Source: Gemmatimonadota bacterium (GTDB taxonomy: Bacteria; Gemmatimonadota; Gemmatimonadetes; Gemmatimonadales; Gemmatimonadaceae). Taken from it: DNA of 64,000 bases. A program made the position numbers and the translations under genes. Positions 33,222 to 43,089 of the stretch are shown here, in pieces (position 1 is the stretch's first letter; every line of letters begins with the position of its first letter). Under the pieces are notes generated by a model. It did not search any database. It had not been told where the DNA came from and saw nothing but the letters and a program-made list of their open reading frames with translations. The DNA is taken from assembly GCA_014192065.1 (NCBI GenBank), contig BJHH01000001.1, positions 62,001 through 126,000 of the forward strand, given 5' to 3'.

Positions 33222-35273
33222 ATGATGACACCAATCCGCTGCTCGCTGATCCGCTTCGCCTGCGTCGCCGCCCTCCCGCTATGCGCGGCGGAGTCGCAAG
33301 CGCAGAAACGGGCGATGACCCTCGACGACGGCTTCCGCGTGGTGAACGTGGGCGGTGGGCAGATCAGCCCCGACGGGCGCTGGGCGCTCTACAGCCGCAC
33401 CGCACGCGACTTCGCGAGCGATTCGTCCAAGACCACCTGGTGGCTCGCGCCGACCGACGCGTCGACGCCGTCGCGGCAGTTTATCGGCGAGGCAGGCGCG
33501 AGCAACATCACGTGGGCCCCGGACTCGCGCACGCTCTACTTCTTGCGCACCGTCAATAAGGTGCGGCAGCTGCACTCGATGTCGCTCGATGGCGGCGAAG
33601 CGCTCGCGCTCACCGAGTTCAAGGAGAACGAAGGGAACTGGACACTTGCCCGAACAGGCAAGTTCTTCGTCATCCGCCGGGCCGAGAAGGACTCGCTCCT
33701 GGAAAAGAAGAAGAAAGACGGCTGGGACCACGTCTACGTCGACGAAGGCTCCAACGGACAGAGCGCCGAGAGTTGGTCGAATCTCTGGATCTACGATCTG
33801 ACGTCGAAACAGCTCATGCGCCTCACGTCGCGCGACTGGACGATTGGCGCAATGGATGTCTCGCCCGACGGCAAGCGTATTGTGGCTACCATCCGGTCGG
33901 ACAACAAGCGCAACACGGGCGGCGCGTCGGAGCTCTCGCTCATCGACATCGCGTCGAAACAGATCACGCAGCTCACCGACAACAAGGGTCCCGAGAGCGG
34001 CCCTACCTGGGCGCCAGACAATCGCACGGTCGTCTTCGAGGCGGTGTCACTCGACAAGTGGGACTCGGGCAACGGCGACTTCTGGGCGATTGATGTCGAT
34101 ACCAAGGCGATCAAAAAAATCACACAGCCCCATACGGGGCAGATCGGCTCGTCGGTGTTCACGCCCGACGGCAAGTACCTCTACTTCGCCGGCGGCTTTG
34201 GCACCGCGCGCTGGCCGCGCCGCCTCGACGTCACCACGGGCAAACTGGATGACCTCGCCGCCACCGCGGGACTGATTGGCGTCTCGTCCTGGTCGAAGGA
34301 CCGCACCAAGTACCTCTACAGTTATCAGGACTTCAACACGCCCGCCGATCTCTACGTCGGCACCGTCGGCACGACGACGGACCGTCAGGTGCGGCTCACC
34401 GACGCGAACCCGTGGGTGCGTGACTCGATCGCGATGGGCAAGGTCGAGGTGGTGCAGTGGAAGAGCGTGAAGGACTTCACGATTGAAGGTCTGGTCCACA
34501 CGCCTGCGGGCTACGACCCGGCGGCGAAGAAGCCGATCCCGCTCATTCTCAATATCCACGGCGGCCCAGCGGGCGCCTGGACGAACAACTTCTCCACGAT
34601 CGCCCACGTCTACAACGGACTCGGTTACGCGCTCATCTCGCCGAACGTCCGTGGTTCCGTGGGATACGACGACAAGCTGATGCGCGGCAATCTGGCCGAC
34701 ATCGGCGGCGGTGACTACCAGGACGTGATGACGGGCGTGGACGCGATGATCGCGCGAGGACTCACCGTGGCCGACAGCATCTCCCTGCGCGGCTGGTCGT
34801 ACGGCGGCATACTCGGCGGCTGGACGATCACGCAGACGGCACGCTTCAAGGCCGCGAGCCTCGGCGCGATGGTGAGCGACTGGACCAGCGAGTATGGCCC
34901 GGGATTCAACTTCGACGTGAGTCTCTGGTACATCGGCGGCGACCCGTGGACCAACGCGCAGGCGTTTCGCGAGAAGAGTGCGCTCACCTACGTCAACAAG
35001 GTCAAGACGCCGACGCTGCTCCTCCACGGCGACAACGACATCACCGACACGCCAGCGCAGAGCATGAATTTTTTCGCCGGGCTTCAGAAGTTCAACGTGC
35101 CGTCGCGCTACGTGCGGTTCCCCAATGAGCCACACGGCTTCGGCAAGATGAAGCACCAGCGCGTGCGCGATACCGAAGAGATCCAGTGGATGCAGAAGTA
35201 CGTGCGCGGGCTCGCGGACTACACCTACCCCGATGTGCCGAGCGACAAGAAGAAGGTGTCGGTGGTGCCCTGA
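33222..35273 (+). CDS. Exported S9 prolyl-oligopeptidase-family peptidase
   Basis: A 683-residue serine peptidase acting on peptides, probably in the periplasm. Seen: signal peptide about 1-27; a WD40/TolB-like beta-propeller at about 35-410 (ISPDGRWALYSR, WAPDSRTLYFL, VSPDGKRIVATI); then the alpha/beta-hydrolase domain with catalytic S526 in GWSYGG, D606 in HGDND and H638 in EPHGF. Length and order suit acylaminoacyl- or dipeptidyl-peptidase types of S9; exact specificity is not readable. Confidence 0.93.
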   Translation: MMTPIRCSLIRFACVAALPLCAAESQAQKRAMTLDDGFRVVNVGGGQISPDGRWALYSRTARDFASDSSKTTWWLAPTDASTPSRQFIGEAGASNITWAPDSRTLYFLRTVNKVRQLHSMSLDGGEALALTEFKENEGNWTLARTGKFFVIRRAEKDSLLEKKKKDGWDHVYVDEGSNGQSAESWSNLWIYDLTSKQLMRLTSRDWTIGAMDVSPDGKRIVATIRSDNKRNTGGASELSLIDIASKQITQLTDNKGPESGPTWAPDNRTVVFEAVSLDKWDSGNGDFWAIDVDTKAIKKITQPHTGQIGSSVFTPDGKYLYFAGGFGTARWPRRLDVTTGKLDDLAATAGLIGVSSWSKDRTKYLYSYQDFNTPADLYVGTVGTTTDRQVRLTDANPWVRDSIAMGKVEVVQWKSVKDFTIEGLVHTPAGYDPAAKKPIPLILNIHGGPAGAWTNNFSTIAHVYNGLGYALISPNVRGSVGYDDKLMRGNLADIGGGDYQDVMTGVDAMIARGLTVADSISLRGWSYGGILGGWTITQTARFKAASLGAMVSDWTSEYGPGFNFDVSLWYIGGDPWTNAQAFREKSALTYVNKVKTPTLLLHGDNDITDTPAQSMNFFAGLQKFNVPSRYVRFPNEPHGFGKMKHQRVRDTEEIQWMQKYVRGLADYTYPDVPSDKKKVSVVP

Positions 35274-35324
35274 TCGGCGAACGGCGCGACGATATCAGCG
35301 TGCCGCTGTTGTTTCAGCCTCCGC

Positions 35325-36425
35325 CTACTTGTTTCCCGGCCTTCGCGGATTCACCGCGATCGCCAAGTTGAGCCGCGTGTCGAGCGTGTTGTAGCTGATC
35401 TGCAGGTTGTAGCCGTTGGGCGTTCGCGTGTGGTAGCTCTTGAACTGCGCGGCGTGAATCTCCATCCCGTCGGACGTGTCGATCGTGTGGACGAGGCCGC
35501 GCTTCTGGAGTGCGGCCACCACACCGTCGGTGTCCCAGGGTGAGATGCCGAACGAGATGTGGTCGACGCTCCCCGCCGCCCGGGCACGGCCCTGGCCGAA
35601 CGCGGGGTCGAGCGGATTGCCGCCGCGGATGATGATGTTGCCGACATCGGCCATCATCAGCTCGTTCTGGCTTCCCTCATCGTAGGTCGAGCCCCAGCCA
35701 AGCAGGTTCATATAGAAAGAGACGCTGGCCTTGTAGTTCGTGGCGCCATAGGAAAAGTGATCGAGCCAGACCGTCTGCCAGCCGGTGGACTCGAACGGCG
35801 CTGGCGCCGAGCCCTTCGCGTTGGCGGGCGACGTGCGACGCGCCTTGGCCCAGCCCTGGCCGTTCCCGATCTGCAGGTCCCAGCCGTCGAGGTCCTTCAC
35901 GTGGAAGCTCTCGAAGCCCTTGCCGTCGTTGTCGGCCACGGGCTTCATCCCACGCTGTTCGAGTGCGGCCTTCACGGCCTGCGCATTCCACGGCTCGATG
36001 TCGAAGCCGAAGCCTTCGACTACGGCCGTCACAGGCGCGCGAGGTGCACCACCACCACCACCGCCGCCACTACGGCCACCGGCAGCCGGCGGAGGGAATG
36101 AGTCCACCGGGACGCGCCGGAAGATCACGGTGCCCCAGTCGCCGACGTCCATCACGACGCGCTTGGCATCTTCGCTGCGCAACTTCCATCCCATGAGCGC
36201 GACGTAGAACGCCGCTTCCTTCTCCGGCTCGGCGACCCGGAAGGTGATCTGGTTGATCGAGGTCGTCCGCCAGCCGGTCTTCTCGAACACCGGCTTGATG
36301 GCGTCGGCGTTGCAGGCGGGTGTGCCGTAGGCGCGGATGCAACGGCCCTGGGCGGAGGCAATCGTCGCGACGGCAATCGTCGCGACGGCGAGCGTGTGTG
36401 CGGCAGCGCGAATGAGATGGCGCAT
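35325..36425 (-). CDS. Exported two-domain VOC (glyoxalase-fold) protein
   Basis: A 366-residue exported protein with two vicinal-oxygen-chelate modules (about residues 50-200 and 210-366), seen in repeated INQITFRVAE/LDHFSYGATN and GWKLRS/GWGSTYD segments and FHVKDLDGWDLQI against QFKSYHTRTPNGYNLQI. A Gly-rich linker (near 36040-36100) sits inside the first module. The signal peptide precedes. Metal ligands could not be assigned with confidence and no reaction can be given. TATCAT at 36466-36461 (minus strand) may be its -10. Confidence 0.82.
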   Translation of the reverse strand: MRHLIRAAAHTLAVATIAVATIASAQGRCIRAYGTPACNADAIKPVFEKTGWRTTSINQITFRVAEPEKEAAFYVALMGWKLRSEDAKRVVMDVGDWGTVIFRRVPVDSFPPPAAGGRSGGGGGGGAPRAPVTAVVEGFGFDIEPWNAQAVKAALEQRGMKPVADNDGKGFESFHVKDLDGWDLQIGNGQGWAKARRTSPANAKGSAPAPFESTGWQTVWLDHFSYGATNYKASVSFYMNLLGWGSTYDEGSQNELMMADVGNIIIRGGNPLDPAFGQGRARAAGSVDHISFGISPWDTDGVVAALQKRGLVHTIDTSDGMEIHAAQFKSYHTRTPNGYNLQISYNTLDTRLNLAIAVNPRRPGNK

Positions 36426-36531
36426 GAGACGTCCTCGTTCGGGATGGGAAGGCCGACCCGATGATATTGCCGAACCGGGCGCCGCAGCGTAACCTCGACG
36501 CCGCGCGTTCCTTCCGGATCGGAACGGTGCA

Positions 36532-36537
36532 TATTAT
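36532..36537 (+). promoter_or_regulatory. Candidate -10 element before soxC-like gene
   Basis: TATTAT in a GC-rich region, 45 bases before the soxC-like start. I see no convincing -35 box at the usual distance. Confidence 0.3.
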
Positions 36538-36582
36538 TCCGGCTCGTGCGACCAATTGCCGCTGCCTGAGGTAGCCCTTCCT

Positions 36583-37887
36583 ATGGCCCGACGCGACGAA
36601 CAGAAACGACCGGCATCGCCTGCCAGTGTCACCGATCCGTCCGCAGTGCTCGAACCCCTGCTGAGCCGACGGTCGGTCGTCGTGGGTGCGGCGCTCGCGG
36701 TCGGCGCATCGGTGATGCAGGGCATGGCCGCGCCAGTGCCCCAGGCGCGCCCGACGCCGCCGATTGTGCCAGATGGGCCGGTCCCCGATCCGACCACGGT
36801 GCTGGGGCGGTTGCCAAACGAACTCGGTGTGCGATCGCAGTTCGAGAAAGCCAAGCGCAGGCCGAGCAACACCTCGTCGCAGTCGCCGCTCGACGACCTG
36901 TACGGTGCGATCACGCCGTCTGAGCTGCATTTCGAACGGCATCACGGCGGCGTCGCGGTGGTCGACCCCGCGACCTACACGCTGCTCATCCACGGCCTGG
37001 TCGAGCGGCCGATGATCTTCACTCTGGACGACCTCAAACGATTCCCATCGGCGTCGCGGATCTGTTTCCTCGAATGTGCGGGCAACATGGCGCGGGGCGC
37101 GAAGGAAGAAACGCGCGCGCAGCAGGTGTGCGGCCTCACGAGCCAGAGCGAGTGGACCGGCGTCATGCTCTCGACGCTCTTCAAGGAAGTGGGCGTGCGG
37201 CCCGACGCGTCCTGGTTTCTCGCCGAGGGGCAGGATGCGGCGGTGATGTCGCGCAGCATTCCGCTGGAGAAGGCATTCGACGACGCGATGATCGTCTACG
37301 CGCAGAATGGTGAGGCGATCAGGCCGGAGCAGGGATATCCAGCGCGGTTGCTGCTTCCGGGTTGGGAGGGCAACACGAACGTGAAATGGTTGCGGCGGCT
37401 GGAGCTCTCGACGCGCCCGTTCATGACGCGCGAGGAGACGAGTAAGTACACCGAGGCGATCAAGGGCGACAAAGCGCGTCAGTTCAGCTTTGTCATCGAC
37501 GCGCGGTCGATCATCACGTCGCCGACCTATCCCGGCCGCGTGGAGAAAGGATGGATCGAGATCCGTGGCATCGCCTGGAGTGGCCGCGGGAAAATCCGGA
37601 GGGCTGAGTTGTCGTTTGACGAGGGCAAGAGCTGGGTTGCGGCGACGCTTCAGGCGCCCGTGCTCTCGAAGGCGCATACCCGCTTCCGGCATCTATATGA
37701 ATGGGACGGCACCGAGGTGACGGTGATGTCGCGAGCGGTCGACGAGACCGGGTACGTCCAGCCCACGGTGCGTGAGTTGGTCGATGCGCGCGGCCCAGGC
37801 TCAGGTCCGTATCACCTCAATCCGATTACCGGGTGGCGATTCAGGCCCGACGGCAGCGTCACCTTCCGCACGGAGAAGTGGGCATGA
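36583..37887 (+). CDS. soxC: Sulfite dehydrogenase molybdopterin subunit, SoxC-like
   Basis: A 434-residue exported sulfite-oxidase-family molybdoenzyme. Seen: a Tat-type signal with R29-R30 (LSRRSVVVGAALAVG); the molybdenum ligand C165 in FLECAGNMARG; later SEWTGVMLSTLFKEVGV, GYPARLLLPGWEGNTNVKW and the C-terminal Mo-co dimerisation domain (RGIAWSGRGKIRRAELSFD). ATG 36583 is preferred over an upstream TTG because GAGG precedes it. It overlaps the cytochrome gene in ATGA, as soxCD do. No soxABXYZ genes are near, so it may act as a free sulfite or sulfoxide oxidoreductase. Confidence 0.9.
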   Translation: MARRDEQKRPASPASVTDPSAVLEPLLSRRSVVVGAALAVGASVMQGMAAPVPQARPTPPIVPDGPVPDPTTVLGRLPNELGVRSQFEKAKRRPSNTSSQSPLDDLYGAITPSELHFERHHGGVAVVDPATYTLLIHGLVERPMIFTLDDLKRFPSASRICFLECAGNMARGAKEETRAQQVCGLTSQSEWTGVMLSTLFKEVGVRPDASWFLAEGQDAAVMSRSIPLEKAFDDAMIVYAQNGEAIRPEQGYPARLLLPGWEGNTNVKWLRRLELSTRPFMTREETSKYTEAIKGDKARQFSFVIDARSIITSPTYPGRVEKGWIEIRGIAWSGRGKIRRAELSFDEGKSWVAATLQAPVLSKAHTRFRHLYEWDGTEVTVMSRAVDETGYVQPTVRELVDARGPGSGPYHLNPITGWRFRPDGSVTFRTEKWA

Positions 37888-38453
37888 AGCGCGCACTGGC
37901 CCTTTCGTTCGTGTTGATCACTGCCGCGGCGTGCAACCGCGCCGACGCGCCGCCTTCGCGATTCGGTTTTGGCCGCGCCGCCACGCCCGCCGAGATCCAA
38001 ACGCTTGATATCGACGTGGGGCCGGACGGCGTAGGACTGCCAGCTGGTCAGGGGACCGCTGTAGCAGGGGCGCCGGTCTACGCAGCGAAATGCGCCACCT
38101 GTCATGGGTCGGCGGGCGAGGGTACGCCGATCGCGGCCGCACTCGTTGGGCGCATTCCCAACGATTCCTTCAACTACGCCACCTCGACGGGCGGCGACCG
38201 CCGGAAAACGGTTGGGAGTTGGTGGCCGCACGCCACGACGCTCTACGACTATATCCGTCGCGCGATGCCGTTCGACAAGCCGGGCACACTCACGCCCGAC
38301 GAGATCTACGCAGTGACCGCCTTCCTGCTCGCGAAGAACGAGATCGTCAAGGACGATTTCGTGATCGACGCGACGAGCTTGCCGGCGGTGAAGATGCCGT
38401 CGCGCGACCGGTTCGTGGCCGATGATCGGGAGAAGTCGAACCGGGTGAGGTGA
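37884..38453 (+). CDS. soxD: c-type cytochrome, SoxD-like electron acceptor
   Basis: A 189-residue monoheme cytochrome c. Seen: lipoprotein-like signal ending AAAC17; heme motif C70-A-T-C73-H74; an axial-Met candidate in AMPFDKPGTLTP; and ALTAFLLAKNEI-type C-terminal helix. ATG 37884 lies in the 4-base overlap with soxC, so both subunits are made together and it probably takes electrons from the molybdenum site. It is shorter than diheme SoxD of classical Sox systems and carries one heme only. Confidence 0.88.
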   Translation: MKRALALSFVLITAAACNRADAPPSRFGFGRAATPAEIQTLDIDVGPDGVGLPAGQGTAVAGAPVYAAKCATCHGSAGEGTPIAAALVGRIPNDSFNYATSTGGDRRKTVGSWWPHATTLYDYIRRAMPFDKPGTLTPDEIYAVTAFLLAKNEIVKDDFVIDATSLPAVKMPSRDRFVADDREKSNRVR

Positions 38454-38656
38454 GGTGCCGACGCCGCAAGCCTACTGCCAGCGATGCCGCTGTCGGCCGG
38501 CTGGGCGGCGATGGGTGAAACCAGTGCAAGCTGAATCGCGAGCATTGTCGCGGCGATTCGTGATCTGCGCATGAGTGACTAGTCTATCGCGTTAACCCCG
38601 TCTACTGCGCGAGAGAAACCCCTGAACGGGTAGTCAAGACGGACCTGCGGCGCCGG

Positions 38657-41077
38657 TCAGAACTTCCAACTGTAGCCGACCCGTACGACCTGCGTTTCGA
38701 GGTAGTCCGTGCTCACGAAGCTGAAGTCCGTGCCACGGGTGGTGCGCCGCAGCTGCATCGCGTTCAGCAGATCGGTCGCGTTCACCACGATCTCGCCCTT
38801 GCCCTGGCTGATGCTCTTCTTCAACCCCATGTCGAACGAGAAGCGGCTCTCGATGCGACCCTGCGGCAGTAGGTCAGGGGCCAGATAGACGTTCGACACC
38901 TGAGCCTGCCAACCCCGCGCGAGCTTGAGACCGAGGTCGAGCTTGGCGTTTCCCGACGTGAGCTGCTGACGCTCGGCCGAATAGGTGACCGGCACGGGAT
39001 ACTTGTTGACGACCGTGAACGCGTCGATGGTCTTTTGATACGCGCTCGCATTGGCAGTGAGCGAGAGATTCGGTGTGAGCGCCTGCTGCCAGACGAACTC
39101 CGAACCGGTGCTCCGGCTGCGCCCGGCATTCTGGAAGACGTTGTACAGGAGCACGCTGCCGGGCGCCTGCGTGGCGATGCGTGTGATGGTTCCGTCGACG
39201 AGCCGGTGATACGCGGCCGCGTAGAAGCTCCCGTTCGACCAGCTGGTCTTGTACCCCGCCTCGGCCGACGTGGAGTACTGCGGCTGCAAGCCCGGGTTGC
39301 CGACCTTGATCAGTTCCGGCTCGTCGTACTTGGGGAAGATGCGGATGTCGACTTCGTTCGGGCGGTCCACGCGCCGATTGAAGAACAGGGTCAGCTTGTT
39401 GGAGTCGTCGAACTTCCAGGCCGCCCGCACGCTCGGGAAGGGTATGAAGTAGCTGTACCCGTCGCTCGTGTACGTGTTGTGCCCGGGTTCGACGTCGTAG
39501 TTGAGGTGCACGTTCTCGATCCGGACGCCGCCCTCGAGTTCGATGCGTTCGCTTTCAAACACGTAGTTGCCGTAGATCGCGGGAATCGCTTCGCGATACG
39601 TCGCGCGGCCGCCGGCCCCGGTATCGATCTGCGAGTTCTGGCCCGGGGAGAACTGCATGTTGACCGGAATCGCGCGGTACCGCCCCTTGAAGCCGGCCTC
39701 GATGCGTCCCTGCCGCAGCGGCCTGACGTAATCCGCGTTGAGGTCCACGACGTGCTCGTCGGACAGCAGCTTGAACGCGTCGGTGCCGCTGGACGCCGGC
39801 AGCGTGTTCGTGAAGAAGTACTTCTCGTCCTCGCGGTGGAAGGAATAGTTCGACGTGAACGCGAGCGTGTGCCCGGGTGCCGGGAATTTGTGCGTGAAGA
39901 CCGCGGTGGCGAATGCGGTGTACTTGACCTCGTCCTCCAGGAACTGCCAGAGCCGGTAGCGATTCTGGAGCGAGCCCTGGAAGTACGGGTTGTCACCGCG
40001 GTCGATGATCTTCTCCCGGTTGCCCAGGCCGGAAACGGTCAGGGTGTTGTGGCTGTCGAACGCATGATCGATGCCCACGTTCAGCGTGGCGTAATCGGTG
40101 TTCCGGTTGCGTTTGATCTGCTGGAAGATCACTGTTCCGTCGCCGTACGTGCGGGTGGAGAACTCGTTCTTGTTCAGCGTCGGCGAGTGGAGCCAGTCGG
40201 CCTGTATGAACGTGTTCGTCGGCCCTTTCCGGTAGTTCAGGAAGAGTGACGGGTTGATCTTCGGGGTCCGCTGGTACTGGGGGCGAATCGTGGGAAGGTT
40301 GTCCTTTTTCACCCACAGCGCGCCCGCGCCGGCCATGAGGCCGGCCTTGCCGCTGAACCCTTTCTGCTCTTCCTTCTTCATGATCAGGTTGATGATGCCG
40401 GCGCTGGCGTTCGCGTCGAATTTCGCGGAGGGGTTGTTGATGACCTCGATGCGCTCGAGGGCGGACGCGGGAATGTTGTCCAGTCCGTTCTGCGATGCGA
40501 CGCCGGTCAGCGCGGTCTGCTTGCCGTCAATCAGCACCACCACCTTGTCGCTTCCGCGCACTTCCACCTTGCCGCCCTGGCCGATCGTCACGCCCGGAAT
40601 GGTGGACATGGCCTGCAGGACCGAACCACCCGACTGGCTGATGTTGTCGGACACGGCAAAGGTCTTCCTGTCCATTGCGGCGGACACGGCATCCTCGGTG
40701 GCCGTGATGGCGACCTGGCCGAGCGTCTGCGCCTGCCTCGTCATCGGCAGCGTACCGAGGTCGAGGAACGCGCTCAGCTCGCCGATCAACACCCGCTGGC
40801 GGACGGGTTCATAGCCGATCGATCTAACGATCAGGACGTAGACTCCCCGCTTCAGTCCTGAGAACGTGAACGCGCCCGCCTCGTCGGTGAGCCGCCCGCC
40901 CACGAACGCGCTGTCCTTCTCCGTGAGAAGCTGGAGGGAGAGGTACGGAAGTGGGGTCTTTGACTGCGCGTCCCGAACCTTGCCGAACAGGGTGACTCCG
41001 CTGGCCGGCGCCTGCGCCATTGCGGTCGACACAACACAGAGCGAGATCAGGAACGGGAGGAGGAAACGCTTGGTCAC
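38657..41077 (-). CDS. TonB-dependent-type outer-membrane receptor
   Basis: An 806-residue outer-membrane protein. Seen: signal peptide about 1-21; a carboxypeptidase-regulatory-like domain at about 28-110 (LFGKVRDAQSKTPLPYLSL, GAFTFSGLKRGVYVLIVRSIGYEP); a plug domain (about 125-235; VLQAMSTIPGVTIGQGG, VVVLIDGK, SALERIEVINNPSAKFD); then a 22-strand-type barrel ending in an aromatic residue (YSWKF). Start is GTG 41077. The type is like the Bacteroidota outer membrane beta-barrel family. No substrate or sigma/anti-sigma pair is adjacent. Confidence 0.9.
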   Translation of the reverse strand: MTKRFLLPFLISLCVVSTAMAQAPASGVTLFGKVRDAQSKTPLPYLSLQLLTEKDSAFVGGRLTDEAGAFTFSGLKRGVYVLIVRSIGYEPVRQRVLIGELSAFLDLGTLPMTRQAQTLGQVAITATEDAVSAAMDRKTFAVSDNISQSGGSVLQAMSTIPGVTIGQGGKVEVRGSDKVVVLIDGKQTALTGVASQNGLDNIPASALERIEVINNPSAKFDANASAGIINLIMKKEEQKGFSGKAGLMAGAGALWVKKDNLPTIRPQYQRTPKINPSLFLNYRKGPTNTFIQADWLHSPTLNKNEFSTRTYGDGTVIFQQIKRNRNTDYATLNVGIDHAFDSHNTLTVSGLGNREKIIDRGDNPYFQGSLQNRYRLWQFLEDEVKYTAFATAVFTHKFPAPGHTLAFTSNYSFHREDEKYFFTNTLPASSGTDAFKLLSDEHVVDLNADYVRPLRQGRIEAGFKGRYRAIPVNMQFSPGQNSQIDTGAGGRATYREAIPAIYGNYVFESERIELEGGVRIENVHLNYDVEPGHNTYTSDGYSYFIPFPSVRAAWKFDDSNKLTLFFNRRVDRPNEVDIRIFPKYDEPELIKVGNPGLQPQYSTSAEAGYKTSWSNGSFYAAAYHRLVDGTITRIATQAPGSVLLYNVFQNAGRSRSTGSEFVWQQALTPNLSLTANASAYQKTIDAFTVVNKYPVPVTYSAERQQLTSGNAKLDLGLKLARGWQAQVSNVYLAPDLLPQGRIESRFSFDMGLKKSISQGKGEIVVNATDLLNAMQLRRTTRGTDFSFVSTDYLETQVVRVGYSWKF

Positions 41078-41309
41078 GGTTGTCGCGGTTGGGTGCGGGT
41101 CGCGGCGGGTCGCGGCGCGGACAAACTGAAACTAGCCGCAGTCGCTTGAACCGGGATACCTCGACCTCTCGCGAATGACGTGGCTGAACGCAGGGAAGCC
41201 GGGGTCCTACCTCAACCGGCGCCGCCGCGATCGTCGTGCCGCCAAGGCCAGTACCAAGTGCCGCCGACCACTTCGCGGTGGCCGCCGTCGCGAACTGTGC
41301 TTGTCTGGG

Positions 41310-43001
41310 TCACTTCGGCGGTTCGACCGCACCCTTGGTCAGCAACGACGTGTCGCGAATCGCCTTGAACTCGTTGCCCACGCGCCACTGCGGCATCTGC
41401 GCCGCCTCGGCGACGCGGTAGCCGATCGTCAGGAAGAGTTGGAGATCCTGCTGCGCACCGCTCAGGTCCCAGCCGGGCAGGACTTCGTCCTGTGGCTTGT
41501 GATAAAAGTTCGCCGTGTAGTCGTCACGCTTCTCTTTCGAGAATTCCTTCGGCTTGCCAACGAACTCGACACCCTGGTCGGGATAGAATGCCGGGACGCC
41601 CTGCTTAGCGAAGTTGAAGTGGTCCGATCGGTAGTAGTAGCCCTTCTCGGGCTCCGGGTCGGGCCGTAGCGTGCGCGCCTGTTCGGCGGCCGCTACGCGC
41701 GCGTAGTCGTCGAGCTCCGACGCCCCGAGTCCAATCACCGTGAGGTCGCTGGTGAGACCCCAGGTGTTGAGTCCGTCCATGTTGATGTTCGCCGCCGTCT
41801 TCGCGAGCGGATAGATGGGAGCCACCGCGTAATATTGCGAGCCAAGCAGCCCCTGCTCTTCGCCGGTCACCGAGAGAAAGAGGACCGAACGTTTGGGCGG
41901 CGTCTTCATCGCGGCGTATCCCTTGGCCAGCGTGAGCAGGCCTGCCGTACCCGTCGCGTTGTCGAGCGCACCGTTGTAGATGGAATCGCCATTCACCGTC
42001 GCGCCAACACCGAAGTGATCCCAGTGCGCAGTGTAGACGATGTACTCGTCCTTGAGCACGGGGTCGCTGCCCTCGAGCTTCGCGACCACGTTGCGGGAAT
42101 CCACCGTGCGCAGCCTGTTGTTGAGCTTTACGCTCGCGGTGACGCCGAGCGGGACCGGCTGGAACGCCGCCGTCGCCGCGCTCGCCTTGAGTGAGTCGAA
42201 CTGTTGGCCGGCCATCTCGAAGAGCGCCTTGGCCTGGTCGAGCGTGATCCAGCCCTCGACGGTGCTGCGCGACAGGTTCTTGTCGGGCGTGACGAGATCG
42301 AACTGTTCGGACACGCGACCCTGGACGACGACGAACGGGTAGCCCGCCGGCTCAGTTTCGTGGACCAGCAGCACCGCAGCCGCCTTGTGCTTCATGCCCT
42401 GTTCGTACTTGTAGGTCCAGCGACCGTAGTAGGTCATCCGCTTGCCGCCGAACTTGCTGCTGTCGGCGAGCGGTGGATCGTTCACGAGCATCACGAGTGT
42501 TTTGCCGGCGACGTCCATGCCCTTGAAGTCGTCCCACCCGAACTCCGGCGCCTCGGTGCCGTAGCCGACGAACACCATCTCCGATTTGGCGACAGAGACG
42601 GACGGTGCGACGTGCTTGGTCCACGCGACGTAATCGTCGCGCCATCTGAGCGACTTCGTCGTGCCACCCTTCGAAAAGGTCAGTGTGGGTGCGCCCTGCA
42701 CGGTGATCCCGACGAGCGGGACCTTCTGGATGTAGGTGCCGTCGGTGTTGCCGGGCTTGAGGCCGATCGCCTTGAACTGCGACTCGAGGTAGGCAACGGT
42801 GCGGTCCTCGCCAAGCGATCCCGGTGCGCGGCCGAGGAGCGAATCGTGGGCGAGCACGCGGATGTGGCCGTTGATCGTTGCGGTGTCGATCGCCGAGATC
42901 GATTCCGGTGGCGCGGCGGGGCCGGCGCCAGACAGATCGCCACTGCAGGCGAGTGCGAAAAGGGCGACGGGGACGGCGAACAGACGGGCGACCTGATGCA
43001 T
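41310..43001 (-). CDS. M28 zinc aminopeptidase lipoprotein
   Basis: A 563-residue lipid-anchored exopeptidase. Seen from ATG 43001: lipobox FALACSG; a protease-associated insert at about 130-270; and the M28 core with H326 and D328 (TAHWDHFG), D347 (GALDNATG), E381-E382 (TGEEQG) and a later His in RSDHFNF, a complete two-zinc set. The frame opens 17 codons earlier but the signal begins here. It is divergent from the cyanophycinase-like gene; the 88-base gap holds an AT-rich shared promoter region. Confidence 0.92.
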   Translation of the reverse strand: MHQVARLFAVPVALFALACSGDLSGAGPAAPPESISAIDTATINGHIRVLAHDSLLGRAPGSLGEDRTVAYLESQFKAIGLKPGNTDGTYIQKVPLVGITVQGAPTLTFSKGGTTKSLRWRDDYVAWTKHVAPSVSVAKSEMVFVGYGTEAPEFGWDDFKGMDVAGKTLVMLVNDPPLADSSKFGGKRMTYYGRWTYKYEQGMKHKAAAVLLVHETEPAGYPFVVVQGRVSEQFDLVTPDKNLSRSTVEGWITLDQAKALFEMAGQQFDSLKASAATAAFQPVPLGVTASVKLNNRLRTVDSRNVVAKLEGSDPVLKDEYIVYTAHWDHFGVGATVNGDSIYNGALDNATGTAGLLTLAKGYAAMKTPPKRSVLFLSVTGEEQGLLGSQYYAVAPIYPLAKTAANINMDGLNTWGLTSDLTVIGLGASELDDYARVAAAEQARTLRPDPEPEKGYYYRSDHFNFAKQGVPAFYPDQGVEFVGKPKEFSKEKRDDYTANFYHKPQDEVLPGWDLSGAQQDLQLFLTIGYRVAEAAQMPQWRVGNEFKAIRDTSLLTKGAVEPPK

Positions 43002-43034
43002 GGCGGTAGTTCCCCTGTGAGGTGACAAGAATCT

Positions 43035-43042
43035 ACTATAAC
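43035..43042. promoter_or_regulatory. AT-rich block with -10 candidates on both strands
   Basis: ACTATAAC reads as TATAAC on the plus strand (48 bases before 43090) and as TATAGT on the minus strand (34 bases before 43001). It is the only AT-rich spot between these divergent genes and may be the -10 for one or both. Confidence 0.35.
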
Positions 43043-43089
43043 TTCTCAGCACTCCCGCACGCCCTGCCGCCGCCCCGGAGCCCTTCTAT

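Noticed and set aside
39035-40249. Long plus-strand frame opposite the TonB-type receptor
   Set aside because: Shadow of the receptor: no domain, composition dominated by Arg/Val/Glu typical of antisense frames.
41078-41309. Possible small gene between the receptor and the M28 lipoprotein
   Set aside because: Only Arg-rich frames without start signals; I see nothing coding in this 232-base gap.
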